Shown here: positions 29,346 through 38,735 of the stretch, piece by piece
Layout of the letters: the number at the start of each line of letters is the position of its first letter
Numbering within the stretch: the first letter of the stretch is position 1
From: Algoriphagus ratkowskyi
Lineage (GTDB): Bacteria > Bacteroidota > Bacteroidia > Cytophagales > Cyclobacteriaceae
NCBI RefSeq assembly: GCF_002150505.1
Contig: NZ_MSSV01000002.1
Coordinates: forward strand, 124,001-188,000
Direction: 5' to 3'
Length of the DNA: 64,000 bases
Notes under the pieces: model-generated
The model's input: only the letters and a program-made list of their open reading frames with translations
The model's database searches: none
What the model was told of the DNA's origin: nothing
Program-made: the position numbers and the translations under genes

Positions 29346-29762
29346 GTGTCAGAACTTAAAACCAACGCAACCGATGCCTCTGTAATTGACTTTCTCAATG
29401 CAATAGCACCACCGATTCGCAAGATTGATGGGCTGAAATTGCTACGACTATTCAAGGAAGCAACTAATGAAGAACCAGTAATGTGGGGGCCAAGTATAGT
29501 TGGATTTGGGGCCTACAAGTACATCTATCCTTCAGGTAAAGAATTGGAATGGTTTCCTGTAGGCTTTTCCCCTAGAAAACAGGCTATTACAATTTATATA
29601 ATGCTTGAAAATGCCCATTTAGAACCTTTTCTAGCAAATCTCGGTAAACATAAAAAATCAAAAGGCTGCCTCTACATCAATACACTAGCAGATATTGATG
29701 AAGTAGTTCTTAGGGAAATGATTAGAACTTCCATAAATTTAATTAAAACTAAAAATCAATAA
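29346..29762 (+). CDS. DUF1801 domain protein
   Basis: 138 residues from a GTG start. The pattern VMWGPSIVGFGAYKYIYPSGKELEWFPVGFSPRKQAITIYI and CLYINTLADIDEVVLREMI matches DUF1801 (YdhG-like). That is a small soluble fold shared with SufE-like and iron-chaperone-like domains of uncertain role. Its stop codon is followed after 2 bases by the ATG of the DUF1835 gene, so the two are surely translated from one mRNA. Confidence 0.88.
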   Translation: MSELKTNATDASVIDFLNAIAPPIRKIDGLKLLRLFKEATNEEPVMWGPSIVGFGAYKYIYPSGKELEWFPVGFSPRKQAITIYIMLENAHLEPFLANLGKHKKSKGCLYINTLADIDEVVLREMIRTSINLIKTKNQ

Positions 29763-29764
29763 AT

Positions 29765-30511
29765 ATGCTCCATATTTTGAATGGGGATTCGCTAGCAGAA
29801 GCATTTCCTGCTAGTATTCCTGGTAATATCGCAGTACTTCGCGAGTGTCTAGTCGATGGACCTGTAGCTGCTGATTCTATCGAAGAATTTGCTATTATTC
29901 GTGCCAATTACCTATCCACAACTTATCCGGAAGCTACTGAAAAAGATTATTTAGCCGAAGTGATCTCGGAAATTGAGAAGATACTAACAGCAACTTCTGC
30001 TACGCAGGTCTATTTGTGGTTTGAGAATGATCTTTTTTGCCAAGTCAATTTATGGTTCGTGGTTGACCTATTGAAGTCCCACAAAGGGCAGCTTTATCTA
30101 ATAAGTCCCACTACCGATCTAATCGAAGGTTTTGGTGGGATGAAAGAGCCCCAACTCGAAGAAGCCTACAGAAATGCCAAGGCACTAACCCAAAATGAAA
30201 GACACGTTTTAGTAGATATGTGGGACATCTATCAAAGAAAAGATGTGTCGGAGGGAATTACACTTTCTAAGCAGGTACTTCCCGAAATCCCCTTTCTATA
30301 TCCAGCTGTATTGGCCTGGAAAGAATCTATTCCTCATGGTGAATATCTGGGTAAGCCAAAAGAGGCACTGAAAGAAATCGCTGCTCAATTGGGGACAGAT
30401 GATTTCGGGAAAATATTCCGTGCTTTTCATGTCAAGTATGCAATTTACGGATATGGTGATCTGCAAGTGAGGAGACTATGGGAAGAAATCAAGAATGAAG
30501 AAATGAAATAA
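29765..30511 (+). CDS. DUF1835 domain protein
   Basis: 248 residues, soluble. The opening LHILNGDSLAEAF, then LRECLVDGPV and VYLWFENDLFCQVNLWF, match DUF1835. The second half (ILSKQ-like helix, FGKIFRAFHVKYAIYGYGDLQVRRLWEEI) fits the associated C-terminal region. The function is unknown. The G-D/E-x-L and W-F-E-N-D-L motifs suggest a nucleotide or phosphate site, but this is a guess. It is second in a two-gene operon closed by the terminator at 30517. Confidence 0.85.
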   Translation: MLHILNGDSLAEAFPASIPGNIAVLRECLVDGPVAADSIEEFAIIRANYLSTTYPEATEKDYLAEVISEIEKILTATSATQVYLWFENDLFCQVNLWFVVDLLKSHKGQLYLISPTTDLIEGFGGMKEPQLEEAYRNAKALTQNERHVLVDMWDIYQRKDVSEGITLSKQVLPEIPFLYPAVLAWKESIPHGEYLGKPKEALKEIAAQLGTDDFGKIFRAFHVKYAIYGYGDLQVRRLWEEIKNEEMK

Positions 30512-30516
30512 TTTCG

Positions 30517-30547
30517 AAAAGGGAGCTGCGCTAAGTAGCTCCTTTTT
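30517..30547. terminator. Bidirectional terminator
   Basis: AAAAGGGAGCT and AGCTCCTTTTT form a hairpin with a 9-base loop between two convergent units. Confidence 0.88.
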
Positions 30548-30555
30548 CATAACAG

Positions 30556-31149
30556 TTATTCAATTTTAAGAAGAATTTTTTCAGATGAATCTATAACTCC
30601 TTTATACTTTTTCAAAGCCCAACGGCTAAACAAATACATAAAAACAAGGCCAGCAGGAATGTATATCATCCAGAAAGTTGGATTTGCTATCATTTCACTA
30701 TTGTCACTCAATTCAGCCAAAGGAGGCAATATTGTAACCATCACTAACGAGCCAAAAATCACCCCATAACGCTGCACCTTCCAAAATCGAATTTTACTCT
30801 TAGTAAACTTATCCAAAATCGTTGCTGGTGTTTCAGCGTCTATGCGTACGTTCTGCATTCCCTTAATGGCTAATAAACTAGCTGTAGGTAAAGCGATCAA
30901 TATGAAAATAGTAACCAAAGCTAGAATCTGATTATACCATAACTCAAAATCTCCAAATCTCGATAGTAAATACATAGCATAAACTACGCAAACTAATGAT
31001 CCCAAAATCTCTGGAATTCTGACGCTATTCAGTTTATCTCTAAATTTCTGCTTGGTAATCTGTAACAGCAATTCTTTTTGAATTCTATCCTGTTTTTCTA
31101 CTTGCACACTAAGGTCAGACCACAGTGATTTCATTTCTTCGAGTTCCAT
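30556..31149 (-). CDS. Membrane partner of the ECF sigma factor
   Basis: 197 residues: a soluble helical N-terminus (MELEEMKSLWSDLSVQVEKQ, about 1-40) followed by four likely membrane segments (about 45-62, 73-95, 127-145 and 158-178). It starts 2 bases after the sigma-factor stop codon. Proteins of this shape are frequent neighbours of ECF sigma genes in Bacteroidota and may act as anti-sigma factors. There is no recognisable zinc-binding anti-sigma motif, so that role is an inference from position only. Confidence 0.7.
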   Translation of the reverse strand: MELEEMKSLWSDLSVQVEKQDRIQKELLLQITKQKFRDKLNSVRIPEILGSLVCVVYAMYLLSRFGDFELWYNQILALVTIFILIALPTASLLAIKGMQNVRIDAETPATILDKFTKSKIRFWKVQRYGVIFGSLVMVTILPPLAELSDNSEMIANPTFWMIYIPAGLVFMYLFSRWALKKYKGVIDSSEKILLKIE

Positions 31150-31151
31150 TT

Positions 31152-31646
31152 TTAGTTTGTTTGAGTAGTAATTCCTGATTTTAACTTGGCTTTAATCCTA
31201 GACATTCTTGTCCCCACATTGCTTTCAGAGATCCCTGATATTTCTGCTATCTCCTCATAGTTTTTTCCTTCCAAAAAGAGAAACACAATTCCCCGATCGA
31301 GTAGATTCAGCTTTCTGATTTGCGCATAGAGTTGCTGGATTTTCTCTTCCTTTTCAGTGTCGCCAGATTCTGCAAATTGCAATTTCACATCCTGTAGCGG
31401 CACCACTTGAAGTCGCTTCTTGGTGCGATTCAAATGTGTAATTGCCGTGTTCATACCAACTCTATACAACCATGTACTTGGTTTAGCTGCATTTTTGAAA
31501 TTATCAAATGACTTCCAAGTCTGGTAAACAATCTCCTGATAAAGATCATCTTGCTCCTCCTTCTCACGAGAGTAGATTGAAGCAATCTTATAAATCAGTC
31601 CTTGATTTTGGTGAATAAGGCTGACAAACTCTTCCTCTTTGTTCAT
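31152..31646 (-). CDS. ECF-type RNA polymerase sigma factor
   Basis: 164 residues. Region 2 is seen in YSREKEEQDDLYQEIVYQTWKSFDNFKNAAKPSTWLYRVGMNTAI (about 25-70), and region 4 in LNLLDRGIVFLFLEGKNYEEIAEISGISESNVGTRMSRIKAKLK (about 113-156), with the helix-turn-helix for the -35 element. No extra C-terminal domain is present. It is the first gene of a tight pair with the membrane protein. What it senses and controls cannot be read here. Confidence 0.93.
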   Translation of the reverse strand: MNKEEEFVSLIHQNQGLIYKIASIYSREKEEQDDLYQEIVYQTWKSFDNFKNAAKPSTWLYRVGMNTAITHLNRTKKRLQVVPLQDVKLQFAESGDTEKEEKIQQLYAQIRKLNLLDRGIVFLFLEGKNYEEIAEISGISESNVGTRMSRIKAKLKSGITTQTN

Positions 31647-31984
31647 TTGGTTTCTTTTACTCTATTAGTCTCTGACTTTTGGGAAAAAGCACAGAAATGC
31701 TGAAAAACTTCTAGAAAATAATAAAATCATGCATTAGATAGTCATTCGAGAGGAATCTAGCAACAACAGGGAAACTGTTTGTGAGATTCGAACAGAGTGG
31801 CTAAGTGATTTATAAGTTAACCGTAAAAGGTAAGTTGTGAAAAGTGGTAAGAAGCAAATAGACGACTTACCTGCAACTAAAAAGTTTGCTACTTTGTAAA
31901 CAGTCCAGCTTCTGGAGAAGCAGGGCAACTGTGTCGTAATGCGGTTAAAATCCGAAATCCATCACAATTCCTTATTTTCGTGTT
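31647..31984. other. Divergent spacer between the sigma-factor and GSCFA genes
   Basis: This 338-base spacer has no credible gene. It holds a purine-rich seven-base-period stretch (31816-31864) and must contain the promoters of two divergent units. Confidence 0.5.
31816..31864 (+). repeat. Degenerate heptad array
   Basis: Seven units in phase, most beginning with GT (for example GTAAAAG, GTAAGTT). On the minus strand these are pyrimidine-rich heptads. It is weaker than the arrays in the 41-64 kb block. Confidence 0.5.
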
Positions 31985-32968
31985 ATGCAGTGGTTCACTC
32001 CTATTTCGATTCCAGAATCTCCATTTCCTATTTCCCATCAGAGTAAAATCCTGAGTATGGGGTCTTGCTTTGCGCAGACGATAGGACAGAAATTAGTAGA
32101 TCATAAATTCAATTGCTTGGTCAATCCTTTTGGGACGATTTTTAATCCCTATTCTTTAGTGAAATTACTAGAAGGCGCACTTCTCCGAGATCATTTTGAA
32201 GAGGCAGAAATTATAGAGCGAGACGGTCTTTTTTTTCACTACTCAAGTCACTCTGATTTGGTAGCAGATTCTAAAGAGGCCCTTGTTCAAAAGCTTTTGG
32301 CACAAAGAAATCTAGTTCAGGAATATTTAGAAAGCGGAACACATTTGATTCTCACACTTGGCACAGCTTGGGTGTATGAGTTGGAAGACAGTGGCGAAAC
32401 GGTAGCTAATTGTCATAAGCAAGCTGCCTCAAAATTCACCAAGCGATTACTGACATTAGAAGAAATGAAGGACAAGCTCTGGTTGCTATTTGACAATTTA
32501 TCGAGAGTTTGCCCAGGCTTAAATATCATTTTGACTGTCAGCCCTGTTCGTCATATCAAAGATGGAATCCCGGAAAACCAGCTGAGCAAAAGTCTTCTTA
32601 GAGTATTATGTCATGAGTTAGAAAAAGGAAACAGTAGAGTATCATACTTTCCTGCTTACGAAATACTTATAGATGAATTACGAGACTATCGCTTTTATGC
32701 GAAAGATCTAATTCATCCCAGCCAAGAAGCAGAGAATTACATTTGGGAAAAATGGCAAGCATCCAACTTTAGCATAGAAACTCAGCAAAAAACTACGCTA
32801 ATTCAAAAAATAATTCAGGAACTGGCTCATCGCCCATTAAATCCTAAAAGTGAAGCGAATCTCAAATTCCTGAACAATCTTCTCCAAAAGCTGGAACGAT
32901 TGAATGGAGAATTTGATTTTTCAAAAGAGATCAAAAGAATTAAATCCCTAAACCCTCCAAGGGTTTAA
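31985..32968 (+). CDS. GSCFA-domain protein
   Basis: 327 residues. The name-giving motif GSCFA is at residues 26-30, followed by [18 protein letters not shown] and [21 protein letters not shown] and [12 protein letters not shown] lie in the middle, and [17 protein letters not shown] near the end supplies the D-x2-H pair. This layout resembles SGNH/GDSL-type hydrolases, so an esterase-like activity is plausible but unproven. The final codons overlap a palindromic repeat. Confidence 0.9.
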   Translation: MQWFTPISIPESPFPISHQSKILSMGSCFAQTIGQKLVDHKFNCLVNPFGTIFNPYSLVKLLEGALLRDHFEEAEIIERDGLFFHYSSHSDLVADSKEALVQKLLAQRNLVQEYLESGTHLILTLGTAWVYELEDSGETVANCHKQAASKFTKRLLTLEEMKDKLWLLFDNLSRVCPGLNIILTVSPVRHIKDGIPENQLSKSLLRVLCHELEKGNSRVSYFPAYEILIDELRDYRFYAKDLIHPSQEAENYIWEKWQASNFSIETQQKTTLIQKIIQELAHRPLNPKSEANLKFLNNLLQKLERLNGEFDFSKEIKRIKSLNPPRV

Positions 32969-33008
32969 ATCCCAAACCCCTCGAAGGGCTCAAAACCCTT
33001 CGAGGGTT
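32950..33008. repeat. Palindromic repeat cluster at the end of the GSCFA gene
   Basis: Two related palindromes lie in a row. AAACCC and GGGTTT (32950-32966) overlap the stop codon. An 11-bp perfect stem, CCCTCGAAGGG (32978-32988) with CCCTTCGAGGG (32996-33006), has a 7-base loop. The same CCCT/AGGG words recur three times. It may act as a terminator or be a small dispersed palindromic element. Confidence 0.75.
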
Positions 33009-33050
33009 AATTCCTCTAAATTTTCCATTCTTAAAATTTTTCAATCAAAG

Positions 33051-35078
33051 ATGTCCAACCGCCTAATTCATACCCAATCCCCCTACCTACTTCAACATGC
33101 GCACAATCCAGTGGATTGGTTTCCTTGGGGAGCTGAAGCATTGGAAAAAGCGAAAACTGATAATAAGCCGATTCTGGTTTCCATTGGCTATTCGGCCTGC
33201 CATTGGTGCCATGTGATGGAGCGGGAAAGTTTCGAAGATGCAGCTACGGCAGAGTTAATGAATGCGAATTTTGTCTGCATTAAGATCGATAGAGAAGAGC
33301 GTCCAGACATCGACAATATCTACATGGACGCAGTGCAGGCGATGGGCGTGCAAGGTGGTTGGCCATTGAATGTTTTCTTGATGCCCAACCAAAAACCATT
33401 TTACGGCGGAACATACTTCCCAAATCAGCAGTGGAAAGGCTTGCTGTCCAACATCGCTGATGCTTTTGATAAGCACGAAGATCAATTGGCTGAAAGCGCA
33501 GAAGGATTTGGGAATACGCTCAACAGAAAGGAAACAGAGAAATACGGAATTTCGGCTGGTAATCAGGAACTAGATCCAGACGAACTTACAGAAATCATTG
33601 CTAAAATAACTTCTCAGCTAGATCCTGAATGGGGTGGAATGAATCGCGTTCCTAAATTTCCAATGCCGACGATCTGGAGTTTTTTATTGGACTATGCGTT
33701 GTTGGCCAAGAATACTGAGCTTCAGGAGAATGTCTTTTTTACGCTTCGCAAAATCGGTATGGGTGGGATTTATGATCAGTTACGCGGTGGATTTGCTAGG
33801 TATTCTGTGGATGGAGAGTGGTTTGCACCGCATTTCGAAAAGATGCTGTATGATAACGGGCAACTTTTGGAGCTTTATGCAAAAGCGTATCAAGTGAGTG
33901 GCGAAACTTTTTTCAAGGAAAAAGTATCTGAAACAGTCGCTTGGTTAGAAGCAGAAATGCTAAATGGAGAAGGAGGATTTCATGCCGCTCAGGATGCTGA
34001 TTCGGAGGGTGTGGAAGGAAAATTCTATGTATGGAAATACGAGGAACTGCTCAACCTAATTCCCGATGAGATGCCTTGGTTCAGTAAGCTCTACAACCTT
34101 AAGGCTGGTGGTAACTGGGAAGAAGGAGTAAATATTTTGTTTCAAACCATATCTGAAAATAAAATTGCGGAGGATTTCGGGATGAGTATCGATCAGTTTC
34201 AAGCCAAACTGAAAGATGTAAAAGCTCAGCTTCTGGAAGTAAGAAATCAACGCATTTACCCGGGAAAAGACGATAAAGTTCTCAGTGGATGGAATGGCCT
34301 AATGAGCGCTGGTTTGATTCAAGGGTACTATGCTACCGGCGAAAAAAGTATGCTTAACCTTGCGATCAAAAACCTAGAATTTCTACAGGATAAACTAGTA
34401 GTAAATGGAGTTTTAAATCGAGCTTACAAAAATGGAAGCGCTTACACTCCAGGCTTTTTGGAAGATTATGCTACCGTGATCAAAGCAAGTATGATGGCTT
34501 TTGAGGCCACTGGAGATGCCAGATGGCTGGACTTTGCTCGATCACTAACAGATTTTTGTATTGCAGAGTTTTACGATGAAACAGATGGGTTTTTCTATTT
34601 CAACAACCCAAAAGCTGAAAAACTCATTGCCAATAAAAAAGAGCTTTTTGACAATGTCATCCCTGCTTCCAATTCTGTTATGGCAAGAAATCTTCATCGT
34701 CTTTCCCTTTTCACCTACGAAGAAAAATACTCAGATCTCGCATCCAAAATGCTGGGAGGAATGAAGGAGCTGATCCTAAAAGAACCGAGTTTTCTGTGTA
34801 ATTGGGCAAGTTTGTTTCTAGAAAAACTTGTTCCAACGGCTGAGCTTGCAATTGTAGGAAATGGAGCGATAGTGAAGGCTAGCGAATTTCAGAAAAATTA
34901 CATGCCTAACTCTGTTCTAGCATTCTCAGAAAGTTTGACAGAAAATGCCGCGATTCTTGCAGACAAGACGCCTGATGCAGCAGGAAATGCTTTAATTTAT
35001 GTGTGCTTTGATCATGCCTGCCGCAAGCCAGTAAGCAGTCGTGAAGAAGCGATTTCTCAACTCCCTTATTTAGCCTAA
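33051..35078 (+). CDS. YyaL/SPATA20-like thioredoxin-domain protein (DUF255)
   Basis: 675 residues, no signal peptide. The N-terminal DUF255 thioredoxin-like domain opens with [20 protein letters not shown] and has the C50-H-W-C53 motif in [10 protein letters not shown], then [23 protein letters not shown]. The rest is an (alpha/alpha) barrel like that of sugar epimerases and glycosidases ([53 protein letters not shown]). The biochemical role of the family is not established. priA follows after 3 bases, so the two are cotranscribed. Confidence 0.93.
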   Translation: MSNRLIHTQSPYLLQHAHNPVDWFPWGAEALEKAKTDNKPILVSIGYSACHWCHVMERESFEDAATAELMNANFVCIKIDREERPDIDNIYMDAVQAMGVQGGWPLNVFLMPNQKPFYGGTYFPNQQWKGLLSNIADAFDKHEDQLAESAEGFGNTLNRKETEKYGISAGNQELDPDELTEIIAKITSQLDPEWGGMNRVPKFPMPTIWSFLLDYALLAKNTELQENVFFTLRKIGMGGIYDQLRGGFARYSVDGEWFAPHFEKMLYDNGQLLELYAKAYQVSGETFFKEKVSETVAWLEAEMLNGEGGFHAAQDADSEGVEGKFYVWKYEELLNLIPDEMPWFSKLYNLKAGGNWEEGVNILFQTISENKIAEDFGMSIDQFQAKLKDVKAQLLEVRNQRIYPGKDDKVLSGWNGLMSAGLIQGYYATGEKSMLNLAIKNLEFLQDKLVVNGVLNRAYKNGSAYTPGFLEDYATVIKASMMAFEATGDARWLDFARSLTDFCIAEFYDETDGFFYFNNPKAEKLIANKKELFDNVIPASNSVMARNLHRLSLFTYEEKYSDLASKMLGGMKELILKEPSFLCNWASLFLEKLVPTAELAIVGNGAIVKASEFQKNYMPNSVLAFSESLTENAAILADKTPDAAGNALIYVCFDHACRKPVSSREEAISQLPYLA

Positions 35079-35081
35079 TCC

Positions 35082-37601
35082 TTGGAAAGCCTGTTTGGAG
35101 ATCAAGATTTATTCCCTGCCGATAGCGGAAATAATTTCGCAGACATTATACTGCCTGTGCCGATTCCACGGATGTTCACTTACAGCATCCCCTATTCCAT
35201 GCAACCTGAAATCAATCTTGGTTCGCGTGTGATTGTGCAGTTTGGTAAGAAAAAAGTCCTCACAGGAATCATAGGTAAAGTACATAACAAACCTCCACAA
35301 GCATATCAAGCTAAGCCGATTCTAGAGGTTCTGGATGAGCAACCCAGCGTCAACCCACTACAAATCCGTTTTTGGGTATGGATGGCGAAATATTATTTCT
35401 GCCACATAGGTGAAGTGATGCATGCTGCCTTGCCTTCAGGACTGAGATTGAGCAGTGAAAGCAAGGTTCAGCTCAATCCTAATTTCGACAGAGAAACAAG
35501 CAAATACCCGCTGGATGATCGGGAAATCCTGATCTTGGACGTGCTGGAAAGCAAGCCTGAGATTTCTTATGAGGACTGCGAAAAAGTACTAGCTATTAAA
35601 AGCATTCATCCAATTCTCAAAAGCCTGGTAAAGAAAGAGGCGATACTAATTTTCGAGAAAGTTCAGGAAAAATACACGCCGAAAGTAGAAACCAGAATCC
35701 GACTTAATCCCGAAATAGCAGCTAATAAAAATGCGCTTCAAACCGTTTTTGAAGCTGTAGCTACCAAAGCAAAACAGGAATCCATCCTCTTGAAATACCT
35801 TCGTGACGTGCCAGTAATGAAGCTCCCAAAATCTAATGCATACGGAGTGGACAAGGCGCGATTGCTGGAAGAAGGAGATTCTGAGAGTTCGCTGAAAACT
35901 TTGATCAAAAACGAAATCTTCGAATCTTTTAAGGTTGTAGTCAATAGAATTCCAGAAGAAGAGCCTGAGTCAGAACCTGCCTCACTTTCAACCAGTCAGC
36001 AAGCAGCATTTGAAGAGATAAAGCAACAATTTGAAAGCAAGCAATCAGTCTTGCTTCATGGAGTAACTGGTAGTGGAAAAACAGAGATTTATATACAAAT
36101 GATTCTGGAAGTGCTGAATTCTGGATCACAGGTTTTATTGCTTCTACCTGAAATAGCACTTACTACCCAAATCGTTTCCCGCCTTAAAAAGGTTTTCGGA
36201 AGTAAAATGGGTGTGTATCATTCGAAGTACTCTGATAATGAGAGAGTCGAAGTTTGGAATGGAGTACTTAGCGGAAGATTTTCATTTGTGGTGGGGGTTC
36301 GCTCATCTATTTTCTTGCCTTTTGATAGTTTGGGACTGATCATCGTGGATGAAGAACATGAGTCGAGCTATAAGCAATTTGATCCTGCACCAAGATTTCA
36401 AGCCAGAGATTCTGCGATTATGCTTGCTTATTTTCATCAGGCTAGGACGCTCTTGGGTTCGGCTACACCTTCTTTTGAGTCTTATTTCAATGCCAGTCAA
36501 GGCAAATTCGGCTATGTAGAATTGACTCATCGATTTGGTGATGCCAGCATGCCGCAATTCCACTTGGCAGATTTGGCAGCAGATAAGCGCAAGAACTTGC
36601 TCAAATTAGATACGACTCGTATTCTACGAGAGAAAATCCAAGATGCACTAGCTAAGCAAGAGCAAGTTTTGATTTTCCAAAACCGAAGAGGCTACTCACC
36701 ATATATTCAATGTGAGGATTGCGGTTGGACAGGCCAATGCGTGCAATGTGATGTCAGTCTTACTTACCATCAGTTTTCTGAAGAACTGCGCTGCCACTAC
36801 TGCGGATACAAAGAGAAAAGTCCTAGCTCCTGCCCTGCTTGTGGTAGTACGCAACTGACTACGATGGGAATGGGAACTGAACGTATTGAGGAAACGCTGA
36901 GCTTACTTTTTCCAGAAGCCAGAATCGGCAGAATGGATCTGGACACGACAAGAAACAAGCATGGCTATCAGCGTATCTTAGATGAATTTGGAGCTGGAAA
37001 TTTAGATATTTTAGTAGGCACGCAGATGATCACCAAAGGGCTGGATTTCGGTAGAGTGACGGTTGTGGGGATTTGGGATGGAGATCGAATTCTGAATTTC
37101 CCCGATTTCCGTGCAGGCGAAAGAGCCTATCAGCAGATCACTCAGGTGGCAGGTCGCGCAGGACGTAGAGAAGCGCAAGGACAAGTAATTGTGCAAACCA
37201 GAGATCCAGAAACTCCGATATATGCTCAGGTGATTAAGGGAGATTATTTTGAGTTTTTCAATCATGAGATTCATGACCGAAAGAAATTCTACTATCCACC
37301 TTTTGTAAAACTGGTAAAGATCACCACACGACATACCGATTATAAAGTAGCCGAAAAAGCGGCACTAAATCTTCATCATGGAATGGCAGAGATCCCAGTC
37401 AAGAAAATAGTTTTAGGCCCAGAGAAAGGGATTATTGCTAGAATCAAAAATCAGTATCAATATGAGAGCTTAATCAAGTTGGATCGCGCGAGTAATACGG
37501 CTGTAGTCTTCAAGGAGTATCTGTGGAAAATCACGGAGGAGCTAAAATCGAGGCCTGAGTTTCGTTCGGTTAGGTTTGTGGTGGATGTGGATCCTAGTTG
37601 A
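35082..37601 (+). CDS. priA: Primosomal replication protein N' (PriA helicase)
   Basis: 839 residues. Residues about 20-120 form the 3'-DNA-binding domain (FADIILPVPIPRMFTYSIP). The helicase core has Walker A GVTGSGKTE (about 327-335) and the DEEH box (about 423), and the zinc region has the cysteine pairs of CEDCGWTGQCVQC and CHYCGYKEKSPSSCPACG (about 544-588). It restarts stalled replication forks. The start is the TTG at 35082, because the first in-frame ATG would remove part of the conserved N-terminus. The TTG comes just one codon after the in-frame stop of the upstream gene. Confidence 0.96.
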   Translation: MESLFGDQDLFPADSGNNFADIILPVPIPRMFTYSIPYSMQPEINLGSRVIVQFGKKKVLTGIIGKVHNKPPQAYQAKPILEVLDEQPSVNPLQIRFWVWMAKYYFCHIGEVMHAALPSGLRLSSESKVQLNPNFDRETSKYPLDDREILILDVLESKPEISYEDCEKVLAIKSIHPILKSLVKKEAILIFEKVQEKYTPKVETRIRLNPEIAANKNALQTVFEAVATKAKQESILLKYLRDVPVMKLPKSNAYGVDKARLLEEGDSESSLKTLIKNEIFESFKVVVNRIPEEEPESEPASLSTSQQAAFEEIKQQFESKQSVLLHGVTGSGKTEIYIQMILEVLNSGSQVLLLLPEIALTTQIVSRLKKVFGSKMGVYHSKYSDNERVEVWNGVLSGRFSFVVGVRSSIFLPFDSLGLIIVDEEHESSYKQFDPAPRFQARDSAIMLAYFHQARTLLGSATPSFESYFNASQGKFGYVELTHRFGDASMPQFHLADLAADKRKNLLKLDTTRILREKIQDALAKQEQVLIFQNRRGYSPYIQCEDCGWTGQCVQCDVSLTYHQFSEELRCHYCGYKEKSPSSCPACGSTQLTTMGMGTERIEETLSLLFPEARIGRMDLDTTRNKHGYQRILDEFGAGNLDILVGTQMITKGLDFGRVTVVGIWDGDRILNFPDFRAGERAYQQITQVAGRAGRREAQGQVIVQTRDPETPIYAQVIKGDYFEFFNHEIHDRKKFYYPPFVKLVKITTRHTDYKVAEKAALNLHHGMAEIPVKKIVLGPEKGIIARIKNQYQYESLIKLDRASNTAVVFKEYLWKITEELKSRPEFRSVRFVVDVDPS

Positions 37602-37606
37602 TTAGA

Positions 37607-37638
37607 GATTGGAAGATTGAAAAATTAAAAGTTTACAG
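37607..37638 (+). repeat. Short octad array after priA
   Basis: Four eight-base units in phase (GATTGGAA, GATTGAAA and two more diverged). They share the GATTGAAA unit with the octad arrays at 43.8, 52.0, 54.6, 60.8 and 63.4 kb. Confidence 0.55.
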
Positions 37639-37685
37639 ATCAAATTTATACCCTATATATCAATAAGTTAGAAACTGTTTAATAT

Positions 37686-37721
37686 ATTTATGCGTATAAT
37701 TTTCGAATCATGCGCATAAAT
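37686..37721. promoter_or_regulatory. Inverted-repeat operator upstream of the toxin-antitoxin pair
   Basis: ATTTATGCG (37686-37694) and its exact complement CGCATAAAT (37713-37721) are separated by 18 bases and end just before the antitoxin start codon at 37724. Ribbon-helix-helix antitoxins usually repress their own operon through such sites, so this is a likely autoregulatory operator. Confidence 0.7.
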
Positions 37722-37723
37722 TT

Positions 37724-37990
37724 ATGAAGAAGCGACTCAATATTACCATCGAGGAAAACTTACTAGACAAGGTCAAAACTTACGCTGTTCAGAATGACAC
37801 AAGCGTTTCAAGTCTTGTGGAAGAACATTTTGAAGCATTAGTGAAGCCAAAGCCTAAGCTGAAAAATGGAATGACCTTGGTTGAATACATGAAATCGTTA
37901 CCAAAATTTGATATTCCAGAGAACTACGATTACAAAGAAGAATACTATAAAGCCAAAGCAAAAAAAATGGGTTATGAAGATCTTCTTTGA
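37724..37990 (+). CDS. DUF6364-family antitoxin
   Basis: 88 residues. The N-terminal MKKRLNITIEENLLDKVKTYAVQNDTSVSSLVEEH has the ribbon-helix-helix pattern (a beta strand, then two helices) that binds DNA as a dimer. The C-terminal part (FDIPENYDYKEEYYKAKAKKMGYEDLL) is acidic and disordered-looking, as expected for a toxin-wrapping tail. The PIN-domain gene overlaps its last 17 bases. The perfect inverted repeat just upstream supports autoregulation. Confidence 0.88.
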   Translation: MKKRLNITIEENLLDKVKTYAVQNDTSVSSLVEEHFEALVKPKPKLKNGMTLVEYMKSLPKFDIPENYDYKEEYYKAKAKKMGYEDLL

Positions 37991-38393
37991 TGTAAATGTA
38001 CTTCTAGATATAACTATTAAAAGGAATGCTGATCCAGAGAAATTTTCAATAATACTCAAACACTTATCAACTGGCAAAATTCAAGGTTTCATTACAACTG
38101 GAGTTGTTCAAACATGTGCTTATATTATGCTCAAGTTTTTAGATTATGAAAAAACATCTGAAATTTTAACTAACCTTATTCCTAATTTTGACTTTTTAGA
38201 TGGTAAAAAAAGTGATGTCCAGAATGCTCTAGCAATGAAGTTTCCAGACATTGAAGATGCCATTTTTTTTCAAATTGCCTTTGATCACAATCTAGATGCT
38301 ATCGTGACATCAGACCGTGATTTCCTCAAACTTTCAAAGCCCTATTTGCAAGTGATTACTCCTGAGGAATTGATGGAAAGTCTTTCGAAATAA
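37974..38393 (+). CDS. PIN-domain toxin (VapC-like)
   Basis: 139 residues from the ATG at 37974, which gives the normal PIN opening MKIFFDVNVLLD. A longer frame from 37908 adds residues that have no place in the family. Likely Mg2+ ligands are D6, one of D92, E94 or D95, and D114 with D116 in IVTSDRDF. PIN toxins cut RNA, often tRNA or rRNA loops. The 17-base overlap with the antitoxin means tight translational coupling. Confidence 0.88.
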   Translation: MKIFFDVNVLLDITIKRNADPEKFSIILKHLSTGKIQGFITTGVVQTCAYIMLKFLDYEKTSEILTNLIPNFDFLDGKKSDVQNALAMKFPDIEDAIFFQIAFDHNLDAIVTSDRDFLKLSKPYLQVITPEELMESLSK

Positions 38394-38411
38394 GCAATCC
38401 CTAGTCGCTCT

Positions 38412-38651
38412 TCAAATAGCCTTTTTCAAAGGGTATTCTTTTATCAGCCTTTCTGCAGGGATTTTAAGAAGATGGCTAAATTTCCTGATCATAGCCAATG
38501 AAAGTGACTGCTTATAATTTAGCACTTTACTAACGGTTCCTTTATCTCCATTTTCCTTGGCCAAAGTTGTAGTATTAAAGCCAAAATCTTCCATTCTTAT
38601 TTTAATCATTTCTACTGGATCTACCTCAGGTAAATCCCTATCCATGTCCAC
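38412..38651 (-). pseudogene. higA: Truncated HigA-type antitoxin
   Basis: 79 residues from a GTG. The sequence (LPEVDPVEMIKIRMEDFGF, then the helix-turn-helix region to SKVLNYKQSLSLAMIRKF and IPAERLIKEYPL) is the C-terminal half of a HigA-like antitoxin, whose members usually have 50 or so more N-terminal residues. The remnant of its toxin lies directly upstream in the same frame. The helix-turn-helix is intact, so the fragment could still bind DNA, but the locus as a toxin-antitoxin system is dead. Confidence 0.7.
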
Positions 38652-38657
38652 AATTAG

Positions 38658-38735
38658 TTAAATGGTAATAGCATCAATTTTGTCATATTCAGCATGTGTA
38701 CCGATGAATCTGATTTCAATAATTTGACCATAAAT
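38658..38735 (-). pseudogene. higB: C-terminal remnant of a HigB toxin
   Basis: The minus strand encodes IEIRFIGTHAEYDKIDAITI and a stop at 38658-38660. This is the C-terminal end of HigB-type mRNA interferases (R-F-x-G-T-H-x-E-Y-D-x-I-D). No start codon or upstream part exists: the esterase stop codon (38736) abuts the fragment. It is too short to be functional. Confidence 0.65.

Noticed and set aside
37908..37973. Longer N-terminus for the PIN toxin
   Set aside because: The added residues (lysine- and threonine-rich) come from the antitoxin gene in another frame, and the PIN fold starts exactly at the ATG at 37974.
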